Below, one piece after another: positions 7,138 through 15,998 of a stretch of 64,000 nt of DNA (positions within the stretch are counted from its first letter, which is position 1; every line of letters begins with the position of its first letter). A model generated the notes under the pieces. It was not told the DNA's origin. It searched no databases and saw only the letters and a list, made by a program, of their open reading frames with translations. This DNA comes from Paenibacillus camelliae (GTDB lineage: Bacteria > Bacillota > Bacilli > Paenibacillales > Paenibacillaceae). A program made the translations under genes and the position numbers. The stretch covers positions 1,116,001-1,180,000 of the forward strand of contig NZ_JAMBNY010000001.1 in the NCBI RefSeq assembly GCF_023715345.1, in the 5' to 3' direction.

Positions 7138-9339
7138 TTACGAACCCACTCCTTTAATTTTTGACATTTCCATCTGCGCATCAACAAGCTTACGATAAAC
7201 GCCATCCTCTTTCTCCAGCAGCTCTTCATGTGTTCCTAGCTCTACCATTTTACCTCGATCAAGCACAACTAACCGATCCGCATTGCGCAGCGTAGAAAGT
7301 CGATGGGCAATGGCAAACGTCGTTCTACCCTTAACCAAATTCGCAAGCGCCTCCTGTATTTGCCGTTCTGTTTCTGTATCGACGGATGCGGTTGCTTCAT
7401 CCAGTATAAGTATTTTCGGATCATGAATAATGGCTCGCGCAATCGCTACTCGCTGCTTTTCACCACCAGAAAGCTTATGACCTCTTTCACCTACACGTGT
7501 ATCATAGCCATCAGGAAGCCTAACGATAAAATCATGGGCGTTGGCGATTTTGGCTGCACGCATAATGTCTTCAGGTGTTGCGTCCGGCTTAGAGTAAGCG
7601 ATATTTTCAGCGATCGTTCCATCGAATAGAAACGTTTCCTGCAGCACTACGCCAATTTGGCGTCTGAGCTCTGTTTGTTCAATATCACGAATAGGCACAC
7701 CGTCTATCGTTATGACTCCTTCATCGACATCGTAGAAGCGGCAAAGCAAATTAATGAATGTAGATTTTCCAGCACCTGAATGTCCGACTAGACCGATCAT
7801 TTCCCCTGCCTTTACCTCAAGATTAATATCCTTAAGCACAGGGTAATGCTTCTCATAGCCATAGGTCACTTGCTGCAGCACAACATCCCCTTTAATATTC
7901 GGCACCTTCACGGCATCAGGATGATCTGCAACGTCTGCTGGCGTGTCCATAATCTCAAAGATACGATGAGAAGCGGTCATAGCTCTACTCGTCCAGCTAA
8001 TCATCTGACTCAGCCACTGAATTGGACCGAACAGCATGCCCAAATACGCTACAAAAGCAAGCAGCACACCTAATTGCAGCTCATTAGACAGCACTTGGTA
8101 GCCTCCTAAGTACCAGATTAATACAGCACCTAGACTCGTCAGTAAACCAAAGGCAGGGAAAAATAGCTGCCACATCTTTTCTGAGCGCATGTCATGATGA
8201 ACGACTTCCTCGTTGGCATTGTTGTAGCGCACCAGCTCACTTTTTTCTTGTCCGAACGCTTTAATGACACGTATTCCCTGCAGCGTATCACCGACCTGCA
8301 TATTCAAACGAAAGATCGCTCGCCATTGTTGATATAAACGACGCCCAACTTTTGGCCATATCGATATCGATAAGAAGACGAGCAGTGGAATAGGCACTAG
8401 AGCGAGTAATGTAAGCTTCCAATTCATAGAGAAGATGATGACTAGTATAAATAAAAACCGCAGGAGATGGCCTGCAATATAGATGACGCCATCGGTCATA
8501 AACTGGCGCATCGATTCCGCATCACTGTTCACACGACTAATGAATTGAGAGGTTTGTCTTCTATCAAAATAGGCAAGTGACAGCTTCATCAAGGATTGAT
8601 ACACATCCTTACGTATATCCCCCATCAGCTTCGAGCTGATCGCTACACCAATATAGCCGCGTAAAGCCTGCATGCTAGACATGACAAGCAATGTAAGCGC
8701 CCATGCGGCTATAATAATGACAAAGAGCGTGCCTGGTTGCTGCGGCTGAAGCACATCATCGACGATTATTTTCGTTAAAAATGGTGGAATTAATTCTACA
8801 ATCGTCGAGAGAATCAGTAGACCTAAAGCTAGTATTCCCTTGAACTTATATGGCTTTAAGTAGCCTAGCATCCGCAGAGCGGCATACTTTTTACTCAAGC
8901 AAAACTCGCAGGTTTTCGTCCCTTCCTTCATAGGGCTATGACAGGTTGAGCAATAACGCGGGATGTCTCCTTTTGTTGCAACAGGCAGCTGTTCTCCTTG
9001 GGCAAGCGCAGTGATCAGCTTTGCTGCAAAGCTCATTGCGGTTGACAAGGTAGATGTATAGCGTGCGATTACGATAGGGCCGTTTGTAGTAGTTTCAACG
9101 ACGAGCATACCACTGCCTATATTACTTACCGCTCGCGCTTCCTTAATCTCTTCAATCCCAATACGCTTGATAGGCTCAGCCTTTTCCTGCCACAGTGTTA
9201 CATCTCCATGCGTAATAGCTAGCCATTGTGCAGCAAGCATCCCCTGCGTATCAAGATCCGTTTTGACGTTAAACAGAATATCCTCGCTTAGCTGTGACTT
9301 AAAAATCTCTGGTAACTCATCAACCATGAATTCACTCAT
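7138..9339 (-). CDS. ABC exporter (half-transporter) with N-terminal domain and zinc ribbon
   Basis: A 733-residue fusion of membrane and ATPase domains. Residues 1-125 form an extra soluble domain, possibly PH-like. A four-Cys zinc ribbon follows (C130-x2-C133-x10-C144-x2-C147). The six-helix exporter domain spans about 165-450, and the ABC domain 490-730 has Walker A GHSGAGKST, signature LSGGEKQR and Walker B ILILDEA. The core resembles MsbA/BmrA multidrug or lipid/peptide exporters, but the front 150 residues are not part of the usual architecture. It probably acts as a homodimer in the cytoplasmic membrane. It is coupled to the DUF1854 gene. The start has a weak context: GGAAGG sits almost against the first ATG, and a second in-frame ATG four codons later (9327) is possible. 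The substrate is unknown. Confidence 0.85.
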   Translation of the reverse strand: MSEFMVDELPEIFKSQLSEDILFNVKTDLDTQGMLAAQWLAITHGDVTLWQEKAEPIKRIGIEEIKEARAVSNIGSGMLVVETTTNGPIVIARYTSTLSTAMSFAAKLITALAQGEQLPVATKGDIPRYCSTCHSPMKEGTKTCEFCLSKKYAALRMLGYLKPYKFKGILALGLLILSTIVELIPPFLTKIIVDDVLQPQQPGTLFVIIIAAWALTLLVMSSMQALRGYIGVAISSKLMGDIRKDVYQSLMKLSLAYFDRRQTSQFISRVNSDAESMRQFMTDGVIYIAGHLLRFLFILVIIFSMNWKLTLLALVPIPLLVFLSISIWPKVGRRLYQQWRAIFRLNMQVGDTLQGIRVIKAFGQEKSELVRYNNANEEVVHHDMRSEKMWQLFFPAFGLLTSLGAVLIWYLGGYQVLSNELQLGVLLAFVAYLGMLFGPIQWLSQMISWTSRAMTASHRIFEIMDTPADVADHPDAVKVPNIKGDVVLQQVTYGYEKHYPVLKDINLEVKAGEMIGLVGHSGAGKSTFINLLCRFYDVDEGVITIDGVPIRDIEQTELRRQIGVVLQETFLFDGTIAENIAYSKPDATPEDIMRAAKIANAHDFIVRLPDGYDTRVGERGHKLSGGEKQRVAIARAIIHDPKILILDEATASVDTETERQIQEALANLVKGRTTFAIAHRLSTLRNADRLVVLDRGKMVELGTHEELLEKEDGVYRKLVDAQMEMSKIKGVGS

Positions 9340-9371
9340 TCCTTCCGTTAGAATGCCTGTGTAGAAACTTA

Positions 9372-9403
9372 AAGCAGCAGATTTAATTATTCATCTGCTG
9401 CTT
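9372..9403 (-). terminator. Hairpin after the GH10 xylanase gene
   Basis: An 11-bp perfect stem (9372-9382 / 9393-9403) with a 10-base loop lies just beyond the xylanase stop codon. The leftward transcript continues as UUUAAGUUU, a weak U-tract. A terminator for the long operon ending at 9415 is likely. Confidence 0.6.
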
Positions 9404-9414
9404 ATCTTCTAAGA

Positions 9415-10740
9415 CTATTCCTTGCTCTCGAGCTTATCTGGGTCTACAATTGCCCAGAATGCAGGCTTAGCATGCAGCTGCTTGTCGAACAGTAAAGGAG
9501 CTTCTGTTCGATTTATAGGAAAACCGCTTAGCCACGTATGGTCGTCTGCAATTCCCCAGAACACGACCTCGCTAATGATATCTTTATTTTCCTTGAACGC
9601 TTCGAATAGCTCGCGATATCGATCTGCTTGCTTCATCAACACTTCCTCAGGTATGCTATCGCCGTAATCACTGCGGTCATCCCATGCATATAAGCTCATA
9701 TCAAGCTCAGTCACAATATTATCGAGTCCTAGTTCCGCAAATCGCTTCATTGATTCAATGATCATCGCAGTTGGAGGCCAAGGAATGCTAATATGGGTTT
9801 GGTGACCTACACCATCAATCGGTACTCCTTTATCAAGCATTTCCTGCACCAGCTTATACAGACGCTCACGCTTCGCTGCACCATCTGTGCCATAATCGTT
9901 AATATACAGCTTAATTTGTTCTCCACCGGCTTCTCGTGCAGCGCGGAAAGCGGTCTCAATATAATCGGTACCTGTAATGATGTACCATGGACTAGCACGC
10001 ATGCCATCAGGATCATTCGGCTCGATAACCTCATTCACTACATCCCATGACACAATATCGTCCTTGTAGCGGCTTACAATCGTGCGTACATGCGAATCAA
10101 GACGTTCGAGCAGCAGCTTTTTATTCGCCTCCTGCTTCTTAGGGTCCGTTTCGTCCACCATCGGCTTGCCATCTAGATCCTTAAAGAACCAATCTCCAAC
10201 CTGACTGTGCCATACTAAGGTGTGAAAGCGCAGCTGCATGTTGTTTTCTTTAGCAAATGCAACAAGCTGATCCGCTGCTGTCCAATTATAGTTGTCTTCA
10301 CTAGGATGAATCGCATCGGGCTTCATCACATTTTCGGCAACAAGCATATTGACATGCTTCTTGAGCAATTCAGCCTTCAGACCACTTGTTTGGAAAGGCT
10401 CAATTGCAGCACCGATTGGAAAATAATCTGCAAATACCTCGTGCAGCGAAGGTATATCAGCTTCAACGGACGGCTCTGGTGCTACTGTTGGCTCTGGTGT
10501 TGGCGTCGCTTCCGGCTCTACAGCTGGTGTGCTTTCCTCAGGCCCCTCCTCACTTACATCATCTATTGCTTCAAGCTCCTGAGCGCTACCGCCAGACTCA
10601 GCTGCTATATTAATTGCATCATTCGTTTTCGATTCTTGCTTGCTATCCTTACTCACTGTAATAATAAAAATCGTTGCCACAACTATAAGTACAGAAACCG
10701 CTAGTATCAAGACATGATTTTTCTTGATTTTTATATTCAA
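9415..10740 (-). CDS. Membrane-anchored GH10 endo-1,4-beta-xylanase
   Basis: A 441-residue protein with a basic N-terminus and a single uncleaved-looking hydrophobic segment, then an acidic Pro/Glu/Thr-rich linker (PTPEPTVAPEPSVE), then a full GH10 barrel. The acid/base Glu lies in WDVVNEV (about residue 235) and the nucleophile Glu in VTELDMS (about 344). Other GH10 landmarks are HTLVWHSQ and GVGHQTHI. It should hydrolyse xylan at the cell surface. I prefer the TTG at 10740, preceded by AGGG at spacing 7. The upstream ATG at 10791 would add 17 residues and lies inside a hairpin. It is the last gene of the ABC operon, 104 bases after the permease stop, and would supply xylo-oligosaccharides to the importer. 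Confidence 0.92.
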   Translation of the reverse strand: MNIKIKKNHVLILAVSVLIVVATIFIITVSKDSKQESKTNDAINIAAESGGSAQELEAIDDVSEEGPEESTPAVEPEATPTPEPTVAPEPSVEADIPSLHEVFADYFPIGAAIEPFQTSGLKAELLKKHVNMLVAENVMKPDAIHPSEDNYNWTAADQLVAFAKENNMQLRFHTLVWHSQVGDWFFKDLDGKPMVDETDPKKQEANKKLLLERLDSHVRTIVSRYKDDIVSWDVVNEVIEPNDPDGMRASPWYIITGTDYIETAFRAAREAGGEQIKLYINDYGTDGAAKRERLYKLVQEMLDKGVPIDGVGHQTHISIPWPPTAMIIESMKRFAELGLDNIVTELDMSLYAWDDRSDYGDSIPEEVLMKQADRYRELFEAFKENKDIISEVVFWGIADDHTWLSGFPINRTEAPLLFDKQLHAKPAFWAIVDPDKLESKE

Positions 10741-10769
10741 TAGATTACCCTGCCTTTCCTGCAAATTAG

Positions 10770-10819
10770 AAACGCCTAGCGTGAACCGCATAATTTCTAC
10801 GGATCCTCACTTGGCGTTT
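10770..10819 (-). promoter_or_regulatory. Imperfect hairpin between permease and xylanase genes
   Basis: Arms AAACGCC (10770-10776) and GGCGTTT (10813-10819) pair, with an inner GTGA/TCAC stem. It spans the upstream candidate ATG of the xylanase gene and has no U-tract. It may moderate transcription or translation of the xylanase cistron. Confidence 0.4.
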
Positions 10820-10844
10820 CATAGTACTATTAAACTCAATAGGC

Positions 10845-11792
10845 TTAGCCGACAATACCCGTACGCTCAATACTTTCGACAAAGTAACGCTGTACGAATA
10901 AGTAAATGATGATGAGCGGCAGTATCGCCATTAGTATCCCTGTATCCTGTACCATACTTAAATAAAACGGATCTGCCTGTGACGCATCTCCTCCATCCAG
11001 TTGGACGGCTAAGTTGTACGGCAGTGACGACAGCTGAGTCGACATTACTTTACTTGAGGTCAAATAAGTCGTCGTATAAAAGCTATCATTCCATTGCCAT
11101 ACGAAGGAGAATAATGTCACTGTAATGATGGCAGGGATTGCATTAGGGAGCATAATGCCCATAAAGGTTTTACCGATACCAGCTCCATCAATGTAAGCAG
11201 CTTCTTCAACTTCCTTAGGCACCCCTCTAAAAAATTGCCTAAATATAAAGATGTATAAGCCTGCCTTCAGTGAGCTCGCGGTTAGTGATGTTAATATAAA
11301 CGGCCAGTACGAATTCAGCAGATTTACGGGTTTCCCAGTAATTAGCGGAATAAGACCAAGCAATGTAAAGTCCTTTAAGTTCATATACATCGGAATCAAG
11401 ATCGTTGTAGGTGGAACGAGAATCGTCAGCATTACACCAGCAAACAACAAATTGCTTCCTCTGAATTTGAGACGTGCAAAGCCGTAGCCAGCCAGTGCAC
11501 AGGATATCGCTGTTAGAATCGTTGTCATCGCGGACAAGGAAAACGTATTAAGCAGCGTCTCCCAATAATCCATAATGTTAATGACCTGAAGAAAGTTATT
11601 AAGCGAGTAATTTTGTGGGATCCATACAACAATTGGTGAGTAAAGATCCGACTTGTCCTTAATTGCAGTTGATATTTTTTGCAGTATCGGGTACAAAATT
11701 ACGAATGCTAAGCCGAGAATGAGAATGTACCTTACGAAGGACCATAGCCACTTCTTCCAGTTTTCAAAGGATAACCATTTTGATCGAATCAA
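10845..11792 (-). CDS. Carbohydrate ABC transporter permease, MalG type
   Basis: A 315-residue membrane protein with six predicted helices. The binding-protein-dependent transport loop EEAAYIDGAGIGKTFMGIMLP (the EAA motif that docks the ATPase) lies about 120 residues from the C-terminus. I place the start at TTG 11792, which has GGAGG 8 bases upstream; the in-frame GTG three codons earlier overlaps that site. It pairs with the MalF-type protein encoded immediately before it. This is the second permease pair in the operon. No ATPase gene of the MalK/MsmX class is in the window, so a shared ATPase elsewhere must energise it (inference from the usual Bacillota arrangement). Confidence 0.88.
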   Translation of the reverse strand: MIRSKWLSFENWKKWLWSFVRYILILGLAFVILYPILQKISTAIKDKSDLYSPIVVWIPQNYSLNNFLQVINIMDYWETLLNTFSLSAMTTILTAISCALAGYGFARLKFRGSNLLFAGVMLTILVPPTTILIPMYMNLKDFTLLGLIPLITGKPVNLLNSYWPFILTSLTASSLKAGLYIFIFRQFFRGVPKEVEEAAYIDGAGIGKTFMGIMLPNAIPAIITVTLFSFVWQWNDSFYTTTYLTSSKVMSTQLSSLPYNLAVQLDGGDASQADPFYLSMVQDTGILMAILPLIIIYLFVQRYFVESIERTGIVG

Positions 11793-11807
11793 GCTCCGCA
11801 CCTCCTT

Positions 11808-12722
11808 CTATTCGTGATAGAATACTTTTCTTGAGATAATGGATGTACTAATTATCAGTATGATAGCGATGCACAGGAAATAAATCCATGCCATTGCAGA
11901 GCTCAAGCCAAAATTAAACTTAGTAAATCCAGTCTCACGAATCAAATCCGTCAGTGCATTGCGTGAAAACGAATCGATGATTGTATATACCACATTAACT
12001 AGAATGAGTGGACTTACCATTGGAAATGTAATTTTCCAAAATGCTTCATAGCCTGTTGCACCTTCCATCTTCGATGCCTCATACAGCTGCGGAGAAATCG
12101 TCTGAATACCTGCGAGAAATATAAGAATTTGCACTCCGGATAAGCTTACGATTTCATAGATGCGATCAACCGCTCCCGTTAAATAAAGCACGATTGTTTC
12201 GCTAACGCCTGCTTCCAGCATGAGACGCTGAAGCTCAAAGCTGCTGAACGCATTGATAACACCTGAGCTGCCAGCATTCTGTTCATTTACAGCTTGGATT
12301 AAGCTCGTGCTCTCAAGTGATAGAATAACACCAGAGGCTAATATAACGGGCAAGAAAAATACTGCTCGAGCGAGCGAACGGCCGAAAAACTTTTGATTAA
12401 GCAGTACGGCCAAAAATAAACTGAATACAACGATAAGCGGTACGTTGACAACCATATTAATGATGGATTCGGTCAATGTACGGTTAAAGCTGGTATTGAT
12501 CGTTAGTGCTTCAACATAGTTATTGAAGCCTATCCACTCAATGATCATTCCCTGTGCATTCGCTGTAATCTTACTAAAGCTGTAGCGTAGCGATGAGATG
12601 AAAGGAATGAGAAAGAAAAAGATAAAACCAAGCAGCCAAGGCAGGACATAAAGAAATCCCCACATCGCTTTTTGCTGCGTATACGTACGTTGCTTTATGC
12701 CAAGCTTCAGTCCAGTTTTCAT
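11808..12722 (-). CDS. Carbohydrate ABC transporter permease, MalF type
   Basis: A 304-residue, six-helix permease of the CUT1 class. The N-terminal helix is WGFLYVLPWLLGFIFFFLIPF, and the coupling loop is around LYEASKMEGATGYEAFWKITFP. The segment with SSFELQRLMLEAGVSETI, between helices, is longer than in many MalF-type proteins. Its ATG overlaps the stop of the DUF5696 gene by four bases (ATGA), so the permease is translationally coupled to that surface protein. It forms a heterodimer with the MalG-type product of the next gene. The substrate is unknown; xylan-derived oligosaccharides are likely from context. Confidence 0.86.
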   Translation of the reverse strand: MKTGLKLGIKQRTYTQQKAMWGFLYVLPWLLGFIFFFLIPFISSLRYSFSKITANAQGMIIEWIGFNNYVEALTINTSFNRTLTESIINMVVNVPLIVVFSLFLAVLLNQKFFGRSLARAVFFLPVILASGVILSLESTSLIQAVNEQNAGSSGVINAFSSFELQRLMLEAGVSETIVLYLTGAVDRIYEIVSLSGVQILIFLAGIQTISPQLYEASKMEGATGYEAFWKITFPMVSPLILVNVVYTIIDSFSRNALTDLIRETGFTKFNFGLSSAMAWIYFLCIAIILIISTSIISRKVFYHE

Positions 12723-15280
12723 GATTGCTCACCACCTGTTACATAGCCCACGGCATCGATAGTTACACCATCAACCGTCACCTTCGTATCACTATAATTG
12801 ACGATGACATATATGCCATTTTCATAGGTTGTTTTATACACTTCTTCGCTTAATTTTTCATGCTTGCTGATTCGTTTAGAGCTAACTTGCTGCAAGAAGT
12901 CATTAACCTCGCTATAGATCGCTTCTGCCTGATCTAGCCATATCTCATAATTAACAGCAAACAGATCATTTTGATCGGTATCCTTTACAGAGTAGTTCGG
13001 CTCATAGATCCATTTGAAATAAGTGTTTGAACCATATTCCAATGTCTTCAGCACGTATTTTCGCTCATCTGTATAGGTAGATAAATTATACGGCGAACCC
13101 GTGTAATCGATAAATCCTCGAATAACCATCTGATAGAATGGAATCGATTCATCCTCAATTTTAAACTTACTGCTCGACATTGGCGCGTTGGTTACATGCG
13201 TAACGTATGGCAAAGCGTAAGCATTACCGCCATCTGCAAGCATTTCTAGGTTTTGCTGCTGAATCATCTGCAGCGCTTGGACGGAGATTTGCTCAGATTG
13301 CTCACGATCAATTTGTTTGTTTTTCAAAAAGTCGCTGTTCAGCATATCTGCTAAGTCTCTTAAAGCAATGCCTCCCGTATCGTATTTCGTTAATCCCTTC
13401 AGCAACGATTCAGTGTAGCCCTCCACATAGCGAGGCGACACGATATAAGAAGGAGATTTCTCACGATCTCGACGGTTAAGTGCCAAATCAACCGGATATA
13501 GCATTGCTGGTATTTCTCTTAGCGTACGTGATGCTCTTACTCTTTCATTAAAGCCTTTGCTGGAATTGGCCATAAGCAGCGAAGCTTCAGGAAATAAAGC
13601 GATGTTCTTTTCTTTCGTGAATGCTACAAAGCTGTTTAATCCTTTACTTCCGCCTATCCCTTTATCAACGGATACTTTAGAAGGTACTTTATGATCTAAT
13701 CCGCCATTAAACCAGCCGGCATATTTGACAGCGAGCTCAGTAATATTCCGTTGCTCGAGCTGTGTAATCATATCCTTAGCTTGCTCAAAGGTCGTTAGCG
13801 GCTCAAGCGCCTCGTACGGGATACCTGCGAAATGGTTCAGCTTTGTTATACTGCCGATGAGCTCCAAATAAAATGTGCTTGCTGACTGTGTCTCGCTTGA
13901 AGGCTGCGGCAAGCCGCTTCGCTCCTGCAAATATTGCTGATAATATTGAGCCATGTCAGAATACGAAGCCTGGTCTTTTCCAAGGAACGTATAACGTACC
14001 GTGTAATCTGTAGACATCGGCTGCTCCTGAAACTTCGGCAAGGAGCGACGTTGTCCGTTCGCGTCAAGCGTGACATCACCTTTGTTAATAACATAGAAGC
14101 TTGGGTATACATAGTTGTAGCTATTCAATCTACCGCTCACGTCTGCGTTAATCGTTGCAGCGGAAGCCCCTTCTTCAATAATGGCTACAAATGCGCCGTT
14201 ATTCCGAATCATACCGAATACAGGCAGCCTAATTTTCTGCTCCTGATTCGCATCCTCCGTCATCTCCATCGTCATATCAAGACCATAGACGGACTGCTGA
14301 TAAGCTGGATATTTTGTTTTACCATTATTGAAATGAATTAACGCACCTGAGCCATCCGGAACAAAAATCGATCCAGCTTCTTCAGAATCAGCAGCTCCAA
14401 AAAAACTAAGCATGGAGATCATATTGACAGGATAGGCTTCTGGGTATTGTATATCCGCTACAGGGACAGTTGCGATTAAGCTTTCTCCATCAAGCGAGTA
14501 TTCAATAACTGCCTGGAAAATTCTCGGCTCTGGCTTCGCTTGCGTTGAGTTATGCTCCTGAGCGTCCTGCATCAAATCTTCTTCTGTATATCCAATTGCA
14601 TCAAACGCCTGCAGCGCACGATCTAGCTGTAGACCTTGAAGGGCACTATCGTTTCGCTCATAAGTTTCCGTATCTTTATTCTCCTTATAAGCAATTAATA
14701 GTGCTCGCTGCCCTGCTTTATCCATCTCACCCTTTAGCTCTTCAAATCTAGCTTTGCTCAGCTTCAAGGGCAAGTCTTCAGCCGAACGCTTCGATGTGCC
14801 GAATTGATAGGTTACTCGAATGCCATTGTCGCTCTCCTCAACCGTCAATTGCTTGTGAGCAGCGCTGTCGGTATATGAATTGATCGTGTTAATCTGACCG
14901 AAGGAGTTATAAAAATCAAGCTTTAGCTGAGCAGACAGCATATCCTTATTCACACCCGCTGCTATCGGATCTGAATCTCTTTCTAATGGGTTGCTGTACC
15001 AAACTTCTCCGCTCTTTTTTTGAACAATTGCTATTTCACCCGTCTCCTCATGCACAAACAATTGCAGCTGATCATTTTCCAGCATTCCTTTCATGTTAGG
15101 TACAGCTGTACTTGTAAATGCTGCGCGAACAGGCTTCATACCTTCTAATTTGACTGTATCAGTGCTTATTTGCCCCACATCTGGTTCTACATTAGCTTGG
15201 TTTGATGGCTGGACATTCGTGCAACCAGCAATAAGCACAACGACTATGATGAAACTTATCCACTTCTTTGCTAATCTCAT
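12719..15280 (-). CDS. DUF5696-type surface lipoprotein of unknown function
   Basis: An 853-residue lipoprotein with signal peptide and lipobox VLIAGC near residue 19. I recognise the family as DUF5696, common in Paenibacillus sugar-uptake loci. The first 430 residues look beta-rich, with IFVPDGSGALIHFNNGK near 320. Residues about 480-720 look alternating alpha/beta (for example FEQAKDMITQLEQRNITELAVKY in two pieces, then FPEASLLM). The C-terminus, ENGIYVIVNYSDTKVTVDG, resembles the beta-sandwich that closes many TIM-barrel glycosidases. A membrane-tethered glycosidase or glycan-binding protein is therefore possible, but no catalytic residues can be assigned. ATG 15280 follows GAGGAGG at spacing 6; the longer start at 15304 includes that site. 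It is coupled to the following permease gene. Confidence 0.8.
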   Translation of the reverse strand: MRLAKKWISFIIVVVLIAGCTNVQPSNQANVEPDVGQISTDTVKLEGMKPVRAAFTSTAVPNMKGMLENDQLQLFVHEETGEIAIVQKKSGEVWYSNPLERDSDPIAAGVNKDMLSAQLKLDFYNSFGQINTINSYTDSAAHKQLTVEESDNGIRVTYQFGTSKRSAEDLPLKLSKARFEELKGEMDKAGQRALLIAYKENKDTETYERNDSALQGLQLDRALQAFDAIGYTEEDLMQDAQEHNSTQAKPEPRIFQAVIEYSLDGESLIATVPVADIQYPEAYPVNMISMLSFFGAADSEEAGSIFVPDGSGALIHFNNGKTKYPAYQQSVYGLDMTMEMTEDANQEQKIRLPVFGMIRNNGAFVAIIEEGASAATINADVSGRLNSYNYVYPSFYVINKGDVTLDANGQRRSLPKFQEQPMSTDYTVRYTFLGKDQASYSDMAQYYQQYLQERSGLPQPSSETQSASTFYLELIGSITKLNHFAGIPYEALEPLTTFEQAKDMITQLEQRNITELAVKYAGWFNGGLDHKVPSKVSVDKGIGGSKGLNSFVAFTKEKNIALFPEASLLMANSSKGFNERVRASRTLREIPAMLYPVDLALNRRDREKSPSYIVSPRYVEGYTESLLKGLTKYDTGGIALRDLADMLNSDFLKNKQIDREQSEQISVQALQMIQQQNLEMLADGGNAYALPYVTHVTNAPMSSSKFKIEDESIPFYQMVIRGFIDYTGSPYNLSTYTDERKYVLKTLEYGSNTYFKWIYEPNYSVKDTDQNDLFAVNYEIWLDQAEAIYSEVNDFLQQVSSKRISKHEKLSEEVYKTTYENGIYVIVNYSDTKVTVDGVTIDAVGYVTGGEQS

Positions 15281-15362
15281 TTCTATCCTCCTCAACCTTT
15301 TCATGATATGTAGCTAGGGACGCTTCTTGTACATGATAAGTACGTCGAAAGCCTGTGCTCCC

Positions 15363-15998
15363 TCAGCCTCTCATGACCATTTCTTGATAGATGACGGATA
15401 TGAAAGAAATGATTTGCTGTACAAGACTGAAAAAAAGCAGGCAAAGGAATGCCATAAAACCGATGGCCAATAAAGTTAGCAGCATCGTAAAAATTGTTTT
15501 TAGTGGTGTATATTGATGCACCGTCATATTACCGACAAAAAGTAAAAATACAAACCATATCACTGCAAAGCTCCTTGAGAAATAATAGAAGGTCGTCTCT
15601 TCTAGCGCAACCACATTGCTTAACCATATCCACGGAAAATTAATTACGACTAATGGAATGAGAGCAAAACAGGTTGAATTAAAAATCTCAACGAATTTCC
15701 CTTCACCGTCCATTAGCGTCGTCAGCGACCAGTTTGCGATACACCAGAACAGCACCGGTACAATGACGTACAGAAACTCCATTAAGCTGTTCATCTCTTT
15801 TGGATTGTAGATGTTGACGAGAAATCCAGCGTATTGTGAATGTAAAATATTCGTCAACGCAAGCAGAAACAATATGACAAATGAGATGATTACATTCCAT
15901 TTGTTACTGCGCTCATATTTAAGCTCCCAATAGCCATTAAAGGGATGGACAATAAGATAAAAAGGATATTTGATCAGTTCTTTACTCGATGGTGACAA
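15363..15998 (-). CDS. Yip1-type integral membrane protein
   Basis: A 211-residue protein with about five hydrophobic segments. It begins with a soluble stretch ending PFYLIVHPFNGYWELKYE, typical of bacterial Yip1/DUF1282-like proteins found in these Paenibacillus loci. The likely start is TTG 15998, with GGGAGG 8 bases upstream, which gives a 17-base overlap with the NHL-protein gene; the longer frame starting at 16049 overlaps far more. Function is unknown. Its position between the NHL-TPR gene and the DUF5696 gene suggests that the three form a membrane-surface module serving the importer. Confidence 0.75.
   Translation of the reverse strand: MSPSSKELIKYPFYLIVHPFNGYWELKYERSNKWNVIISFVILFLLALTNILHSQYAGFLVNIYNPKEMNSLMEFLYVIVPVLFWCIANWSLTTLMDGEGKFVEIFNSTCFALIPLVVINFPWIWLSNVVALEETTFYYFSRSFAVIWFVFLLFVGNMTVHQYTPLKTIFTMLLTLLAIGFMAFLCLLFFSLVQQIISFISVIYQEMVMRG

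Noticed and set aside
10222..10704. A 160-codon plus-strand frame over the xylanase gene
   Set aside because: Cys/Trp/Arg-rich shadow of the GH10 linker and barrel; no ribosome binding site.
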